From contig OX485807.1 of assembly GCA_950295325.1 (NCBI GenBank), positions 13,233,001-13,297,000 of the forward strand: a DNA stretch of 64,000 nucleotides. The letters are read 5' to 3'. Numbering within the stretch: position 1 is the stretch's first letter; every line of letters begins with the position of its first letter. Under the pieces are notes generated by a model that was not told the DNA's origin, made no database searches, and saw only the letters and a list, made by a program, of their open reading frames with translations. Source of the stretch: Polytrichum commune (Eukaryota; Streptophyta; Polytrichopsida; Polytrichales; Polytrichaceae). The position numbers and the translations under genes were made by a program. This document shows positions 1 through 9,105 of the stretch, one piece after another.

Positions 1-2
1 TC

Positions 3-2321
3 ATTAAGTGCCGCGAAAATGGAGTAAGCCTAAATCTAGAGAAGTGTTTTTTCTGCGTTAATTCAGGGAGACTCTTAGGGCACGTGGTATGCAAAGAAGG
101 ATTGTTGGTGGATCCGAAGAAGGTGGAAGTTATCAAAGGATTACCTCCACCAACCACCGTACGAGGAATTCGGAGTTTTCTAGGCCAAGCTACATACCAT
201 CGGAAATTCATATGGATGTATGCTGAGATCACTCGGCCTTTGTACTTACTACTCAAGAAAGGAGAGAAGTACATTTGGACAAAATCTTGTCAAGAGGCCT
301 TCGAAGAAGTGAAGAAAATGTTAACAACTACACCCATTTTGGTAACTCCCAATTGGACCATGGAATTCCACGTACACTGCGATGCCTCGAACATCGCAAT
401 TGGAGCCGTTTTGGCTCAGAACATACACAGGGATAGAGATTCCCCAATTCATTACGCTAGTCGACTCTTAAACAGTGCGGAGAAGAACTATAGTACGACG
501 GAGCGTGAAGCCCTAGCAATGATCTACTCAGTGGGCAAATTCAGACACTATTTGCTAGCAAACCATTTCGTATTCTACGTGGACCATCAAGCCCTGCTAT
601 ACTTGGTCAATCGACCAGTGGTGTCCGGGCGAATCGCGAGATGGATGTTGTTACTTCAAGAGTACGATTTTGAAGTAGTTTATAAGCCTGGTAGGAGCCA
701 TGTAATGGCTGACCACCTATCAAGGATAGAAAGCGGAGAAGACCCCTCAGGGGTACAAGACCAGTTTCCGGACGCAAGTTTATTCATGGTTCACGTGCAA
801 CCATTCGAAGACTGGCGAGCACCTTTCATTGAGTACCTTACCCACGGAAGATTGTTGTCAGCTCTAGCTACCCCACGAGAACAAAACAAGATCAGGCAAC
901 TGAGTGAGCCCTTCGTCCTAGACGACGCAAAGCTCAAGCGAGTCAGTATCTCCGGCAAGATACATGAGTGTATAGCCGGGGACATCATTGAAGAAGTCAT
1001 AAGCGAAGCCCATGAGCAAGATGGGATACATTACAATCTAACTTCAACATGGCATTACATACTACGCACCCCATATTGGTGGCCTACTCGACGAAGAGAC
1101 GTACTGGAATACTGTCAAGAATGTCCGGTATGTAAGGTTGTTGACCAAGGAAACGAAACCGGGAATATTACCCCACAAGATTCAGAGGACGACGACGATC
1201 CACTCCCTGTACAACCTTTGGAAGCGCAAGAAGACATGACAGGAAAAGCAGAATCGGATTGGACAACACCATATGTCCAATACCTAACTTGTCTAACACA
1301 CGGAACCCCCTGGGTGAGTTCCCTACCCAAAGAAGAAAGAAGATTGGTAGTGTACCGAAGCAAATTTTTCATACTCATTGAAGGGGAGTTACATCGCATG
1401 TTTCATAACGGCATTACCAAGAAATGTATGCCTGGAAGATATGTGAGGAGTTACATCAAGACCCTCCATATACGAGAAAATCAACATCTTTCAGTAAATG
1501 CCACCAGGAAATTAGTTCTACAAGGGCCGTATTGGTGGCCAACTATCACGGAAGATGTCTCACTACTCATCACACTATGCATCGAGTGCGAAGAGCATGG
1601 AGAAGAGTTACACACAGAAGCAAGCTCTTCGGAACCGGGTAACGGGGCGGACATTATACCATACAAAGAAACTTTTAACGATTGGAGAACACCTCTAGTC
1701 GAATATCTGGCGCATGGAAGACTCAAAATGGACATGGAAACTCAAAGAGGGCAGCGGGAAACCATACGAGAGAGCGAAATTTTCACTTTGGAAAAGGGAA
1801 AACTTCGAAAACTGGAGAAGAATGGAATGGCTGAAATTTGCATCGCTGGTTACCAAATAAAGCATTGGATAGGGAAAATGCACGTACACCAGCAGAGACA
1901 CTTAGACGACCAACAAACTTGGCTTCGATGCTTGCAAGGGAATCGGTGGTGGCCCACGATGGGGCTGTGTGACATACAAATCTACATTATGTACGACTGC
2001 CCGTCTTGTCGAAGAAGATTTCGAGGCCCGCTCCATAACATAATTTGCGGGTCCGTCATCGTACAAACACCTGACAACAAGGATTGGAGGAGGTTGTTAA
2101 TAGAATACCTCACATACGGGTACTTGAAAGGACCCCACATCTCGAAGAATCAATACAAAAGGATAACTCGACAAAGCCAAAAATATTTCATTGAAGAAGG
2201 AAAACTAAAGAGGATATTCTCGGATGGAGACGTGAAGATATGTATTGCGGGACGGGAAATCAACAAATCCTGCAAGAATTACATGTTACGGAATCCGGGG
2301 AACATCTTAGCGAAGAGATAA
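3..2321 (+). CDS. Gypsy pol, part 1: RT end, RNase H, H2C2 modules 1-4
   Basis: The frame is open from base 3 and continues leftward, so no start is assigned. It begins in the RT thumb (FLGQATYHRKF-like connection). RNase H follows, with the acidic residues in HCDAS, TEREALA, YVDHQAL and MADHLSR contexts (roughly 370-730). From base 810 come four tandem modules of about 135-150 aa. Each starts with DW(R/T) and ends in H-x5/6-H, a WWPT core and C-x2-C; the fourth loses frame. The frame stops at 2319-2321, while the same module continues in the -1 frame in the next ORF. The break sits between the ICIAG motif and the histidine pair of module 4 (about 2255-2280). A one-base loss is the simplest reading, since I see no canonical slippery heptamer. 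Confidence 0.9.
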   Translation: MKCRENGVSLNLEKCFFCVNSGRLLGHVVCKEGLLVDPKKVEVIKGLPPPTTVRGIRSFLGQATYHRKFIWMYAEITRPLYLLLKKGEKYIWTKSCQEAFEEVKKMLTTTPILVTPNWTMEFHVHCDASNIAIGAVLAQNIHRDRDSPIHYASRLLNSAEKNYSTTEREALAMIYSVGKFRHYLLANHFVFYVDHQALLYLVNRPVVSGRIARWMLLLQEYDFEVVYKPGRSHVMADHLSRIESGEDPSGVQDQFPDASLFMVHVQPFEDWRAPFIEYLTHGRLLSALATPREQNKIRQLSEPFVLDDAKLKRVSISGKIHECIAGDIIEEVISEAHEQDGIHYNLTSTWHYILRTPYWWPTRRRDVLEYCQECPVCKVVDQGNETGNITPQDSEDDDDPLPVQPLEAQEDMTGKAESDWTTPYVQYLTCLTHGTPWVSSLPKEERRLVVYRSKFFILIEGELHRMFHNGITKKCMPGRYVRSYIKTLHIRENQHLSVNATRKLVLQGPYWWPTITEDVSLLITLCIECEEHGEELHTEASSSEPGNGADIIPYKETFNDWRTPLVEYLAHGRLKMDMETQRGQRETIRESEIFTLEKGKLRKLEKNGMAEICIAGYQIKHWIGKMHVHQQRHLDDQQTWLRCLQGNRWWPTMGLCDIQIYIMYDCPSCRRRFRGPLHNIICGSVIVQTPDNKDWRRLLIEYLTYGYLKGPHISKNQYKRITRQSQKYFIEEGKLKRIFSDGDVKICIAGREINKSCKNYMLRNPGNILAKR

Positions 2322-4020
2322 TGTGGCACCTAATCATGTTTGGGCCATATTGGTGGCCCACATGCGGAGCCGACATTAACAGCTTATGCCGTCGGAAATG
2401 TACGGTATGCAGCAACCAAGCAGAGTTTTCAAAAGACCCGAAGACACCATCACCTCTGGACCGGAAAGACCTACTAAGAGGGGTTGCTGCAGATTGGAGA
2501 CGTCCTTACATGGAGTACCTAACATGCAAGGAGATCTTCGACCAAACCCTACCACCAGAGGTAAAAAGGACGGTAACACAAAGCCAGAAGTACTTTGTGT
2601 TCAGCAACGGCACGTTACAACGGATACGCAAAGGAGGAAAAGGTAACCAAGTTTGTATCCCCGACACTCAAGTTCCCAGGTACCTAGCCAAGGTACATGG
2701 GGAAAGCGAACCCCACTTGGCTGCCATAGAAACATGGAAGGCCGTGGCCACAGGAGCGTACTGGTGGCCGACATGGGGAAATGACGTGTGCAACCATTTA
2801 AGATACTGCAAAACTTGCAGAGGAACGGAGACACCGAAGGAATGCCCCAGGGAAAATCAAAACTCATCTTCACCAAAACCAACACCTAAGCCAGATTGGA
2901 GACAACCAATCACACAACGACTAAAGAGCTTTGAGGAGTTAAACCACGTTGGTACACATGAAGAGTTGGGATTACTCAGCCTTAACACCGAGACGTATTT
3001 CATAGCCGAAGATGGGTTGAAATATCGATTACCAAATGGGGAAGTTAAGATGTGCGTGGCCAAAGAAGACGCCAAGGATTGGGTGAAGAGGATACATGAA
3101 TATCAAATACCGCATCTAACGAGAAAAGAAGTACTCGCACAAGTACACAAAGGCCCGTATTGGTGGCCCACCATTTCTTCAGATATAAACCACTTAATTG
3201 ACGAATGTAAACCATGTCAGATCACTGCAACGTCAGGCCTTAAAATCGAGAACTACGGGACTATCTTCCTCCAGAATCAGAAGACACATGATTGGAGAGA
3301 ACCAATCATTCAATACCTCAAAAACCCAATGGAACTAAGCGACTTCGCCTTTCATGAAGAGTTGGGTACCTTACGGACGGAATTACCTCATTACTTTCTA
3401 AAGAAAGGAAAGTTAAAGCGAAGTTTTGCAAATGGGCAAACGAGACTGTGCATCTCTCAAGAAAGAGGAATCGAATGGTTGACAACCATTCACAATCAAC
3501 GGTACCCTCATCTTTCAATGGATGAAATGATTTTACAAGTCACCCAAGGGCCTTATTGGTGGCCCACAATTCCTCCAGACATTGACCATCTATGCAAGAA
3601 GTGTAGAGTTTGTTGGCCCAATGAAACCCCGGAGCATGTTGTTGACTGCAAAACTGTCACGATCAAGGACAAAGAAGAACCGGACTGGAGAACATCTTTC
3701 ATCGATTACTTAACCCACGGGAGGCTGACCACGGAAGCCTCAAGCACGCAGCGACAACAAATCGCCATACGAAGTCGTCCATACATGCTAAACCACAACG
3801 GGACTCTGATAAAAGAAGGGCCCGATGGTATACGAAGGATATGCGTAGCTGGACCGATAACTACAGCCATTATCGCAGAAGCTCATGAAGGAATAGCTGG
3901 AGGGCACTTTTCAGCCAACATCACCTTACACAAGGTTTTAACTGCCTTGTATTGGTGGCCCTCCATGAAGAAAGATGTCCATCTTTATTGCACTCAATGT
4001 GATATCTGTCAAAGGGTTGG
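810..4020 (+). repeat. Eight tandem H2C2 zinc-binding modules inside pol
   Basis: DW(R/T) module starts lie at 810, 1257, 1680, 2082, 2492, 2894, 3290 and 3683. The (Y/R)WWP cores lie at 1074, 1530, 1944, 2348, 2759, 3158, 3554 and 3950. Spacing is about 393-456 nt. Every copy keeps the His pair, the WWP core and the closing C-x2-C. Each unit corresponds to the whole region that normally occurs once before a Gypsy integrase core: a DWR-x-P-x2-x-YL linker, a short strand region, then H2C2. The copies differ heavily in the linker, so the duplications are not recent. Module 8 is the one directly joined to the catalytic core and looks most like an ordinary integrase N-terminus. Confidence 0.92.
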
Positions 4021-5629
4021 CCCAAAAATCTCAACCAATCTCCAACCCTTACATCCCACAATGCCCACAGAGGTATTTCAGAAATGGGGTTTGGACTTCA
4101 TCGGACCGGTCAACCCGCCAGCTAAAGGTACCAAGAATCGGTACATTATCACGGCTACCGACTACACCACTAAATGGGTGGAAGCCAGAGCCTTAAAGGA
4201 TAACACGGCAAAATCCACAGCCAAATTCCTTTTTGAGGAAATTATTACAAAATTTGGTTGTCCATTGGAGTTCGTGAGCGACCAAGGAAGTCACTTTATC
4301 AATGACACTATCAAAGTGCTTACTCAAGAGTTCATGATTTTACATCGGAAGTCAACCACTTACTACCCACAAGCAAACGGGCAAGCAGAGAGTACCAACA
4401 AGGTAATTAAGATTGCCTTGACCAAAATGGTTAACGCCAATCGAACAGATTGGGACACCAAGTTACATGCAGCACTTTGGGCCTATAGGACAGCCTATAA
4501 GGTTACTACCAAGCACACTCCGTTCTCATTAGTGTTCGGGACGGAAGCCTTGTTACCTATGGCTTACCTTCACCCCGACGTCTATCAGAAACGGAATCAA
4601 GAGTTTCATCCCATACTCGAGAAGAGAATGGAACAGCTCAGAACTATGGATTTAACCAGACATGAAGCCGAAGAAAACATGACACATATGCAGCTATTAC
4701 GAAAGGAAAGACATGACAAACCTCGGGCGAAGAGACAATGTCAACATTGTGACCTTGGGATAACCAAGCCACCACGAAAGGAGGCTAAGAAACACGACAC
4801 TTTGAAAGAGGATCCTACTCGAGCTATGGAGAAAAGTCAAAACTTTCGAAGTAACGAAGATGGGGAGCAAAATACTACACCCAAAACACACTTTTATCCG
4901 GGCCAACGAATCTTATGGCACTTGCGCCATAAAATACCCGGGCCGGGCAAGTTCAAAATACGATGGGCAGGACCTTACCTAATTCAACAAGTCTATGATA
5001 ATGGATCAGTGGATGTTACCACCCTACAAGGAGACAGCTTGGGACGAGTCAACATGAACAAGTTAAAACCATACCAAGAGCCGGAAACTACGCAAGCCTA
5101 TGCCTTACAAATTTTAGCATGCCACCTTTTGGAAACGGAAATACGAGCAAAACAAAATCCTTTATACAAAGGGACTGGTACTACACCAATTCCCATCACC
5201 ACATCTTCTCAATCAAATAAGGAAACCATTTCACATACTGGTTCCACCTCTTACCAAAGTCAAGAAACCTTAGATGCTGAAGATTTGGAAATGCATAGGG
5301 TCATGCTAGAAGTATACCACATACATCCCTCAAAACAAGAGAATGTCCATCCAAAAGATACCTTAAACCTCCTAAGGTATGACCAAATGGATGAAAAAGA
5401 AACCAACCTACATACCATACAATTACAACAAGAGAGAGATACCTTTAAACTCATAAGGTATGACCAAAAGGATGAAAAAGAAACCAACCTACAATCCGTA
5501 TCCCAATGGGAACTACCACCAAGCTCGGGAGAAAATTCAGGAACCACAACACCTATGAGGAATACAACCCATGCCTACCCCACCTTACCTGGCTTGGAGC
5601 CAACGGGGGTGGAGCCAACTCACATATAA
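2240..5629 (+). CDS. Gypsy pol, part 2: H2C2 modules 4-8 and integrase
   Basis: This 1129-codon frame overlaps part 1 by 82 bases and continues pol in the -1 frame. The listed start is only the first ATG, not a real translation start. It holds the rest of module 4, modules 5-8, then the integrase catalytic core: D in GLDFIGP, D in VSDQGSHF and E in GQAESTNK, the D,D,E triad of Gypsy integrases. After the core comes a lysine/arginine-rich insertion containing a CQHC pair, then a GPY/F-like region (IRWAGPYLI, about 4955-5090). The C-terminal tail is hydrophilic and carries a duplicated RYDQ-x-DEKETNL block (about 5373-5493). No chromodomain is visible. The stop is TAA at 5627-5629. Confidence 0.9.
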   Translation: MYCGTGNQQILQELHVTESGEHLSEEIMWHLIMFGPYWWPTCGADINSLCRRKCTVCSNQAEFSKDPKTPSPLDRKDLLRGVAADWRRPYMEYLTCKEIFDQTLPPEVKRTVTQSQKYFVFSNGTLQRIRKGGKGNQVCIPDTQVPRYLAKVHGESEPHLAAIETWKAVATGAYWWPTWGNDVCNHLRYCKTCRGTETPKECPRENQNSSSPKPTPKPDWRQPITQRLKSFEELNHVGTHEELGLLSLNTETYFIAEDGLKYRLPNGEVKMCVAKEDAKDWVKRIHEYQIPHLTRKEVLAQVHKGPYWWPTISSDINHLIDECKPCQITATSGLKIENYGTIFLQNQKTHDWREPIIQYLKNPMELSDFAFHEELGTLRTELPHYFLKKGKLKRSFANGQTRLCISQERGIEWLTTIHNQRYPHLSMDEMILQVTQGPYWWPTIPPDIDHLCKKCRVCWPNETPEHVVDCKTVTIKDKEEPDWRTSFIDYLTHGRLTTEASSTQRQQIAIRSRPYMLNHNGTLIKEGPDGIRRICVAGPITTAIIAEAHEGIAGGHFSANITLHKVLTALYWWPSMKKDVHLYCTQCDICQRVGPKISTNLQPLHPTMPTEVFQKWGLDFIGPVNPPAKGTKNRYIITATDYTTKWVEARALKDNTAKSTAKFLFEEIITKFGCPLEFVSDQGSHFINDTIKVLTQEFMILHRKSTTYYPQANGQAESTNKVIKIALTKMVNANRTDWDTKLHAALWAYRTAYKVTTKHTPFSLVFGTEALLPMAYLHPDVYQKRNQEFHPILEKRMEQLRTMDLTRHEAEENMTHMQLLRKERHDKPRAKRQCQHCDLGITKPPRKEAKKHDTLKEDPTRAMEKSQNFRSNEDGEQNTTPKTHFYPGQRILWHLRHKIPGPGKFKIRWAGPYLIQQVYDNGSVDVTTLQGDSLGRVNMNKLKPYQEPETTQAYALQILACHLLETEIRAKQNPLYKGTGTTPIPITTSSQSNKETISHTGSTSYQSQETLDAEDLEMHRVMLEVYHIHPSKQENVHPKDTLNLLRYDQMDEKETNLHTIQLQQERDTFKLIRYDQKDEKETNLQSVSQWELPPSSGENSGTTTPMRNTTHAYPTLPGLEPTGVEPTHI

Positions 5630-6639
5630 AATTTTGAGAAATAAAACCTAGGTAAAGACTCACCTGGGGTAACCCACTGGCGTAGTAAACCAGTTAGAGC
5701 CCTATTGCCCCACTGAAAGAGGAAAGAAGTCAATAGGAAATGTATTTACCCAAGCAAACACAAAAGGGATGTAGCCAAAATAGATTTAACGTAGGATCAG
5801 TAGAAGTCAATAGCAACCAAGTAAAGAAGAGAGAAGATTCCCAAGTGACATGGGGACGTGTCACCACCCACCTTAATGAGCGACGACCAACTAAGAAGAC
5901 ATGTCTTTGTGAGCATATATTCCCATGGAGTGATATCATAGAAGGAGACTAAGTTACAACCTTGATTAATGGAGTTAGATAAAGATGGAGGACACCATCT
6001 TAATTAAAATCAATTACCAAACAGTTGGAATGGAAAAAGGAAACTACCATCTGGTTCGTAAAATGGATGGCACTAAGGGCCTACTCAACTGTGCCTCATT
6101 TCGGACAAGGATTAGTATTACATTTTACCAAGGACAGTTTGACCTGCATTCGTGAATGGGAACGTGAGTTGATGTAATGAATGGATAAAGGCTTGCGTGC
6201 AAGACTGTTTACGACGACAGACTTATCAGTTGGAAAAGTTGCTGAGGTGAATGGGATTAACGTTACCACCAGATGAAGATCGGTGAACACTATTGGTTTC
6301 TGCAAAACGGGTTATGGAAGAAGGATTGCTGAGTTACAAGTGGACGGATAACGAGTCAAAATATGGCGACGAATACAATTTCAATATCTTCATACAAAAG
6401 AAAATTGTTGACCTCGGATGGATGAAAATAATCCCCTGTAGCAGTGTATTCACAGAATTCTAATTCATTCACGCATAAAAATTCATTCAAGACAAGTTCA
6501 GGAGAACCAATAGAGGTTGTCACTCACAGGCTAAGGAACAACCAATACAACATGGCCAAACATCCACGAGTTTGAAAAAAAAATTTAATTAATTAATAAA
6601 AAAAAATAACCAGAACTTATACACAACCAGCTTTCAGGG
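5630..6639 (+). other. Spacer between pol and the 3' ORF, with splice-acceptor-like end
   Basis: About 1 kb has no long frame. An A/T-rich tract (about 6575-6610) is followed by CCAGCTTTCAG at 6627-6637, which looks like a 3' splice site two bases before the ATG of the next ORF. This would fit expression of that ORF from a spliced subgenomic RNA, which is an inference. Confidence 0.5.
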
Positions 6640-7860
6640 ATGCAAGAAGAGACTGACCGACTGAAGAAGGAAATTCAGATCCTCACTCACACAAATCAAG
6701 AACAACTGACTACAATCCAGGACTTGGAAAATGCTAACTCGCAGCAGTTCAGAACCCATGAAACAGAGTTGGCGGCAATGCGAGCACAGATCCGAAATCT
6801 CACCGAAGCATCTGGGGCTCACAACCTGCACGCAGATCAACCAACAGACGCATTCCCCAACCGACAACACCGAGAGAGGATCGAGATTACCAGTTTGCAA
6901 GCAGAAAATCGGGAGCTCAGGGCGGCCCTGGCAGCCAAGACGCCAATCTCGGCCACCAAAACAGACTCCGCCTTCGGCACACGTCTGCACCGACCCATTA
7001 ATCGTGCGGAGAGGCAGGCTCTGACGGAAGGAGCAGCAGAACAGCTGCTTAGCGACCTGCAACAAGAACTCCACACCATTAAACACGAAAAGGAAGAACT
7101 CCAGCATCAACTTCAAAAGGGGCAGATCGCAATTGGGGCCTTGGGTTTACCTCAAACTTGCACTCACCCTAAATCTGAAGTTTTCCGAAGGCTGCTGAAC
7201 CACACTGAGCCTTTCAAATCAATTATGCAAGGTTATCACGCACATGCGGCGATCACTTTACTTACCAGCAGTTTACCCATACTCAGAAAAGGTACTTCAC
7301 TCACTCAAGACCAATTCGGCGACATATGGGCGCATGCTGATTCCAAGGCAAAAGATACCCTGGCTTTCATGTGGGCATTAGGCGATATCAAGTTGCCATT
7401 AGGTTGCATTGAAGTAGTGACTGGGTCCCCTCCATTTTTTATCAGAAGATACATATTGCGGAGTATCGCATCCATGGGACAGCATCAGGCTAACCAGATC
7501 AGGGGTTACCACATTGACCATGCATTACCCTCACTGCGGCCTTATACACACAGCCAGAAAATCGAGATTGCAAAATTACAACACCAACATAAAGAAATTT
7601 TTCAACAAGCAATCAACGCTTTGCGGGGCGAGGACACGGCCATATGTTTTGAAGCAGCCCGACGCCACCAGTGGCTCCTGGAACATTACCCCACTCACTC
7701 CACCCAGGTGACTTTGATTCAACTCAAGGATTATGTTAATCAGACATTGGAGGAACAACAAATCACGGTTACCACCGGACGTTTCGGAACCATCAACCAT
7801 GGGACTATTCTTCGAGTCGGGTTACCAGATCGGTCTGCTCCCACTCATCACGAAATGTAA
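6640..7860 (+). CDS. Accessory ORF in env position, coiled-coil protein, 406 aa
   Basis: The product is not recognised. It is a sense-strand ORF between pol and the polypurine tract, the place of env in retroviruses and Athila-type elements. Residues 1-60 and about 75-165 are rich in E, Q, K and L with heptad-like spacing (MQEETDRLKKEIQIL; LQAENRELRAAL), suggesting two coiled-coil stretches. Residues about 180-400 look globular, with many H, Q and L and a motif pair GYHAHAAITLL and GYHIDHALPSL. I see no signal peptide, transmembrane helix or furin-like site, so it does not look like an envelope glycoprotein. The ATG at 6640 is preferred because it is the first after the acceptor-like CTTTCAG. 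The intact frame in a copy whose pol is broken suggests recent constraint or recent insertion. Confidence 0.7.
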   Translation: MQEETDRLKKEIQILTHTNQEQLTTIQDLENANSQQFRTHETELAAMRAQIRNLTEASGAHNLHADQPTDAFPNRQHRERIEITSLQAENRELRAALAAKTPISATKTDSAFGTRLHRPINRAERQALTEGAAEQLLSDLQQELHTIKHEKEELQHQLQKGQIAIGALGLPQTCTHPKSEVFRRLLNHTEPFKSIMQGYHAHAAITLLTSSLPILRKGTSLTQDQFGDIWAHADSKAKDTLAFMWALGDIKLPLGCIEVVTGSPPFFIRRYILRSIASMGQHQANQIRGYHIDHALPSLRPYTHSQKIEIAKLQHQHKEIFQQAINALRGEDTAICFEAARRHQWLLEHYPTHSTQVTLIQLKDYVNQTLEEQQITVTTGRFGTINHGTILRVGLPDRSAPTHHEM

Positions 7861-7885
7861 GAAGCATGGGGACATGCTTCTTTCC

Positions 7886-7901
7886 AGGGGAAGGGGTAAA
7901 A
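7886..7901 (+). other. Polypurine tract of the plus-strand element
   Basis: AGGGGAAGGGGTAAAA is a purine-rich run broken only by one T, directly before TGTG at 7902. A polypurine tract next to a TG is the expected primer site for plus-strand DNA synthesis and fixes the start of the 3' LTR. Confidence 0.85.
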
Positions 7902-8127
7902 TGTGTAGCCACAAGGGAATCAGAGTGCCAGAAGGAAGCAGATCAAGGAGCAGGATGCCAATGAAGAACAGTGTGCAGAGAAGGATTGAGAGCGGCCGAG
8001 GACCGGAGCACCGAGGGGCCAGCAATCGACAAGGGAGCGCGAAGGGAAGCCAACGATCGAGGAAGAGAGGACAGATGGCAAGAAGGCCTTGAAGACCGGA
8101 TGAGGACCGGCCACCGGTTATGTAACG

Positions 8128-8310
8128 CACCGGGAACGAGGGGAACGCCCGGGAACGAAGGAGCCGGCGGGAACGTACCCGGGAGCCTCCATGAGAATGT
8201 TGGGAACGCGGGAACGTATCGGGCACAAGGAGCTTCATCGAGGGAACGGCCGGGAACGAGAAGGCATACCGGGAGCACACCGGGAACGCCACCATAGTTC
8301 CGAGAACGGA
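8128..8310 (+). repeat. U3 array of GGGAACG motifs
   Basis: About ten copies of GGGAACG or close variants occur within 180 bp, some with CCGGGAACG context. The U3 of the minus-strand LTR has the same motif repeatedly (seen as CGTTCCC at about 15595-15745). A shared short-motif cluster some 400-550 bp upstream of the TATA box suggests a transcription-factor binding array; the factor is unknown. Confidence 0.65.
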
Positions 8311-8688
8311 CAAGTTAGTGAGATAGGATAGTTAGTAGTCTAGTAAACACCTAAGCAAGGGTAGATGAAAGACATGCCTAAAAGGATGAAAGTCCTTTTT
8401 AGATGAACATAAACTATTCCCTTTAAATGAATAGTTGCATTCCGGATGAAGGAGGCCCATGGATGATAACCGAACCACGAGGCACATCTAGGTTAAGCCA
8501 AGAAATCCAACGAATGAAACCTCACAAGTACATTTTACATTCGGACATTGTAATTGCTGTAAATAGATCCGGACAGCCTAAAATTAGACTGTAACTGGAT
8601 CCAGGGCTAAAATAGCCGAAAGTATACATTTGGCATTAGGGGCATTAGGCCTAACCGCCACATCTAATTAAAGATAGATTTTGAACAC

Positions 8689-8696
8689 TATATAAG
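8689..8696 (+). promoter_or_regulatory. LTR TATA box
   Basis: TATATAAG lies in a context shared with the minus-strand LTR (TATATAAAG at 15113-15121 in reverse). Transcription would start about 30 bp downstream, near 8720, placing the repeat array in the 5' leader of the genomic RNA. Confidence 0.75.
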
Positions 8697-8790
8697 AGGC
8701 CAAACTTAAGGCACCTAATACACTTCATTTGAACACGCAAACTCTACATGAGTGTCGGAGCCTCTAGCACTCTCTCAAGCTAGTACATTT

Positions 8791-9105
8791 AGCCGAGGTT
8801 TTCGTGCCCTAACTCGGAGGGCAATCGAGCTAGCATCGCAATTAGCCGAGGCATTCGAGCCCTAACTCGGAGGGCATTGGAATACTAATACGATTAGCCG
8901 AGGCATTCGAGCCCTAACTCGGAGGGCATTGGAATATTAATGCGAGTAGCCGAGGCATACTTAAGCCCTAACTCGGAGGGCATTGGAGACAATCATGCAC
9001 GAAGATAGCTAGCCGAGGCAAATACATACCCTAACTCGGAGGGCATTCTAAAGTGTTAAAATATTTAGCCGAGGTTCTCAAATCCTAACTCGGAGGATAT
9101 TAGCA
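8791..9105 (+). repeat. Six tandem units with pseudoknot potential in the LTR leader
   Basis: Units start at 8791, 8844, 8896, 8948, 9011 and 9067 (period 52-63 bp). Each contains, in order, CCGAG, a spacer of about 8-12 nt, GCCCT, AA, CTCGG, AGGGC. CCGAG can pair with CTCGG, and GCCCT with AGGGC; the interleaved order is that of an H-type pseudoknot. In unit 6 the second stem is ATCCT/AGGAT, two compensatory changes. Unit 5 has ACCCT/AGGGC, losing one terminal pair. Spacers between units vary more than the stems. Lying downstream of the TATA box, the array should be transcribed. Confidence 0.8.

Noticed and set aside
2240-2321. Programmed -1 frameshift
   Set aside because: No slippery heptamer in the overlap, and the break lies in the middle of a repeat module rather than at a gag-pol or domain border.
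6640-7860. Retroviral envelope gene
   Set aside because: No signal peptide, transmembrane helix, cysteine pattern or cleavage site; only the position fits.
7733-8313. Overlapping frames on both strands at the LTR start
   Set aside because: Open because of GC-rich GGGAACG repeats; they cross the polypurine tract and LTR border.
8791-9105. CRISPR-like regular repeat array
   Set aside because: Plant retrotransposon LTR, uneven spacing, repeats not identical and spacers partly repeated; no cas genes.
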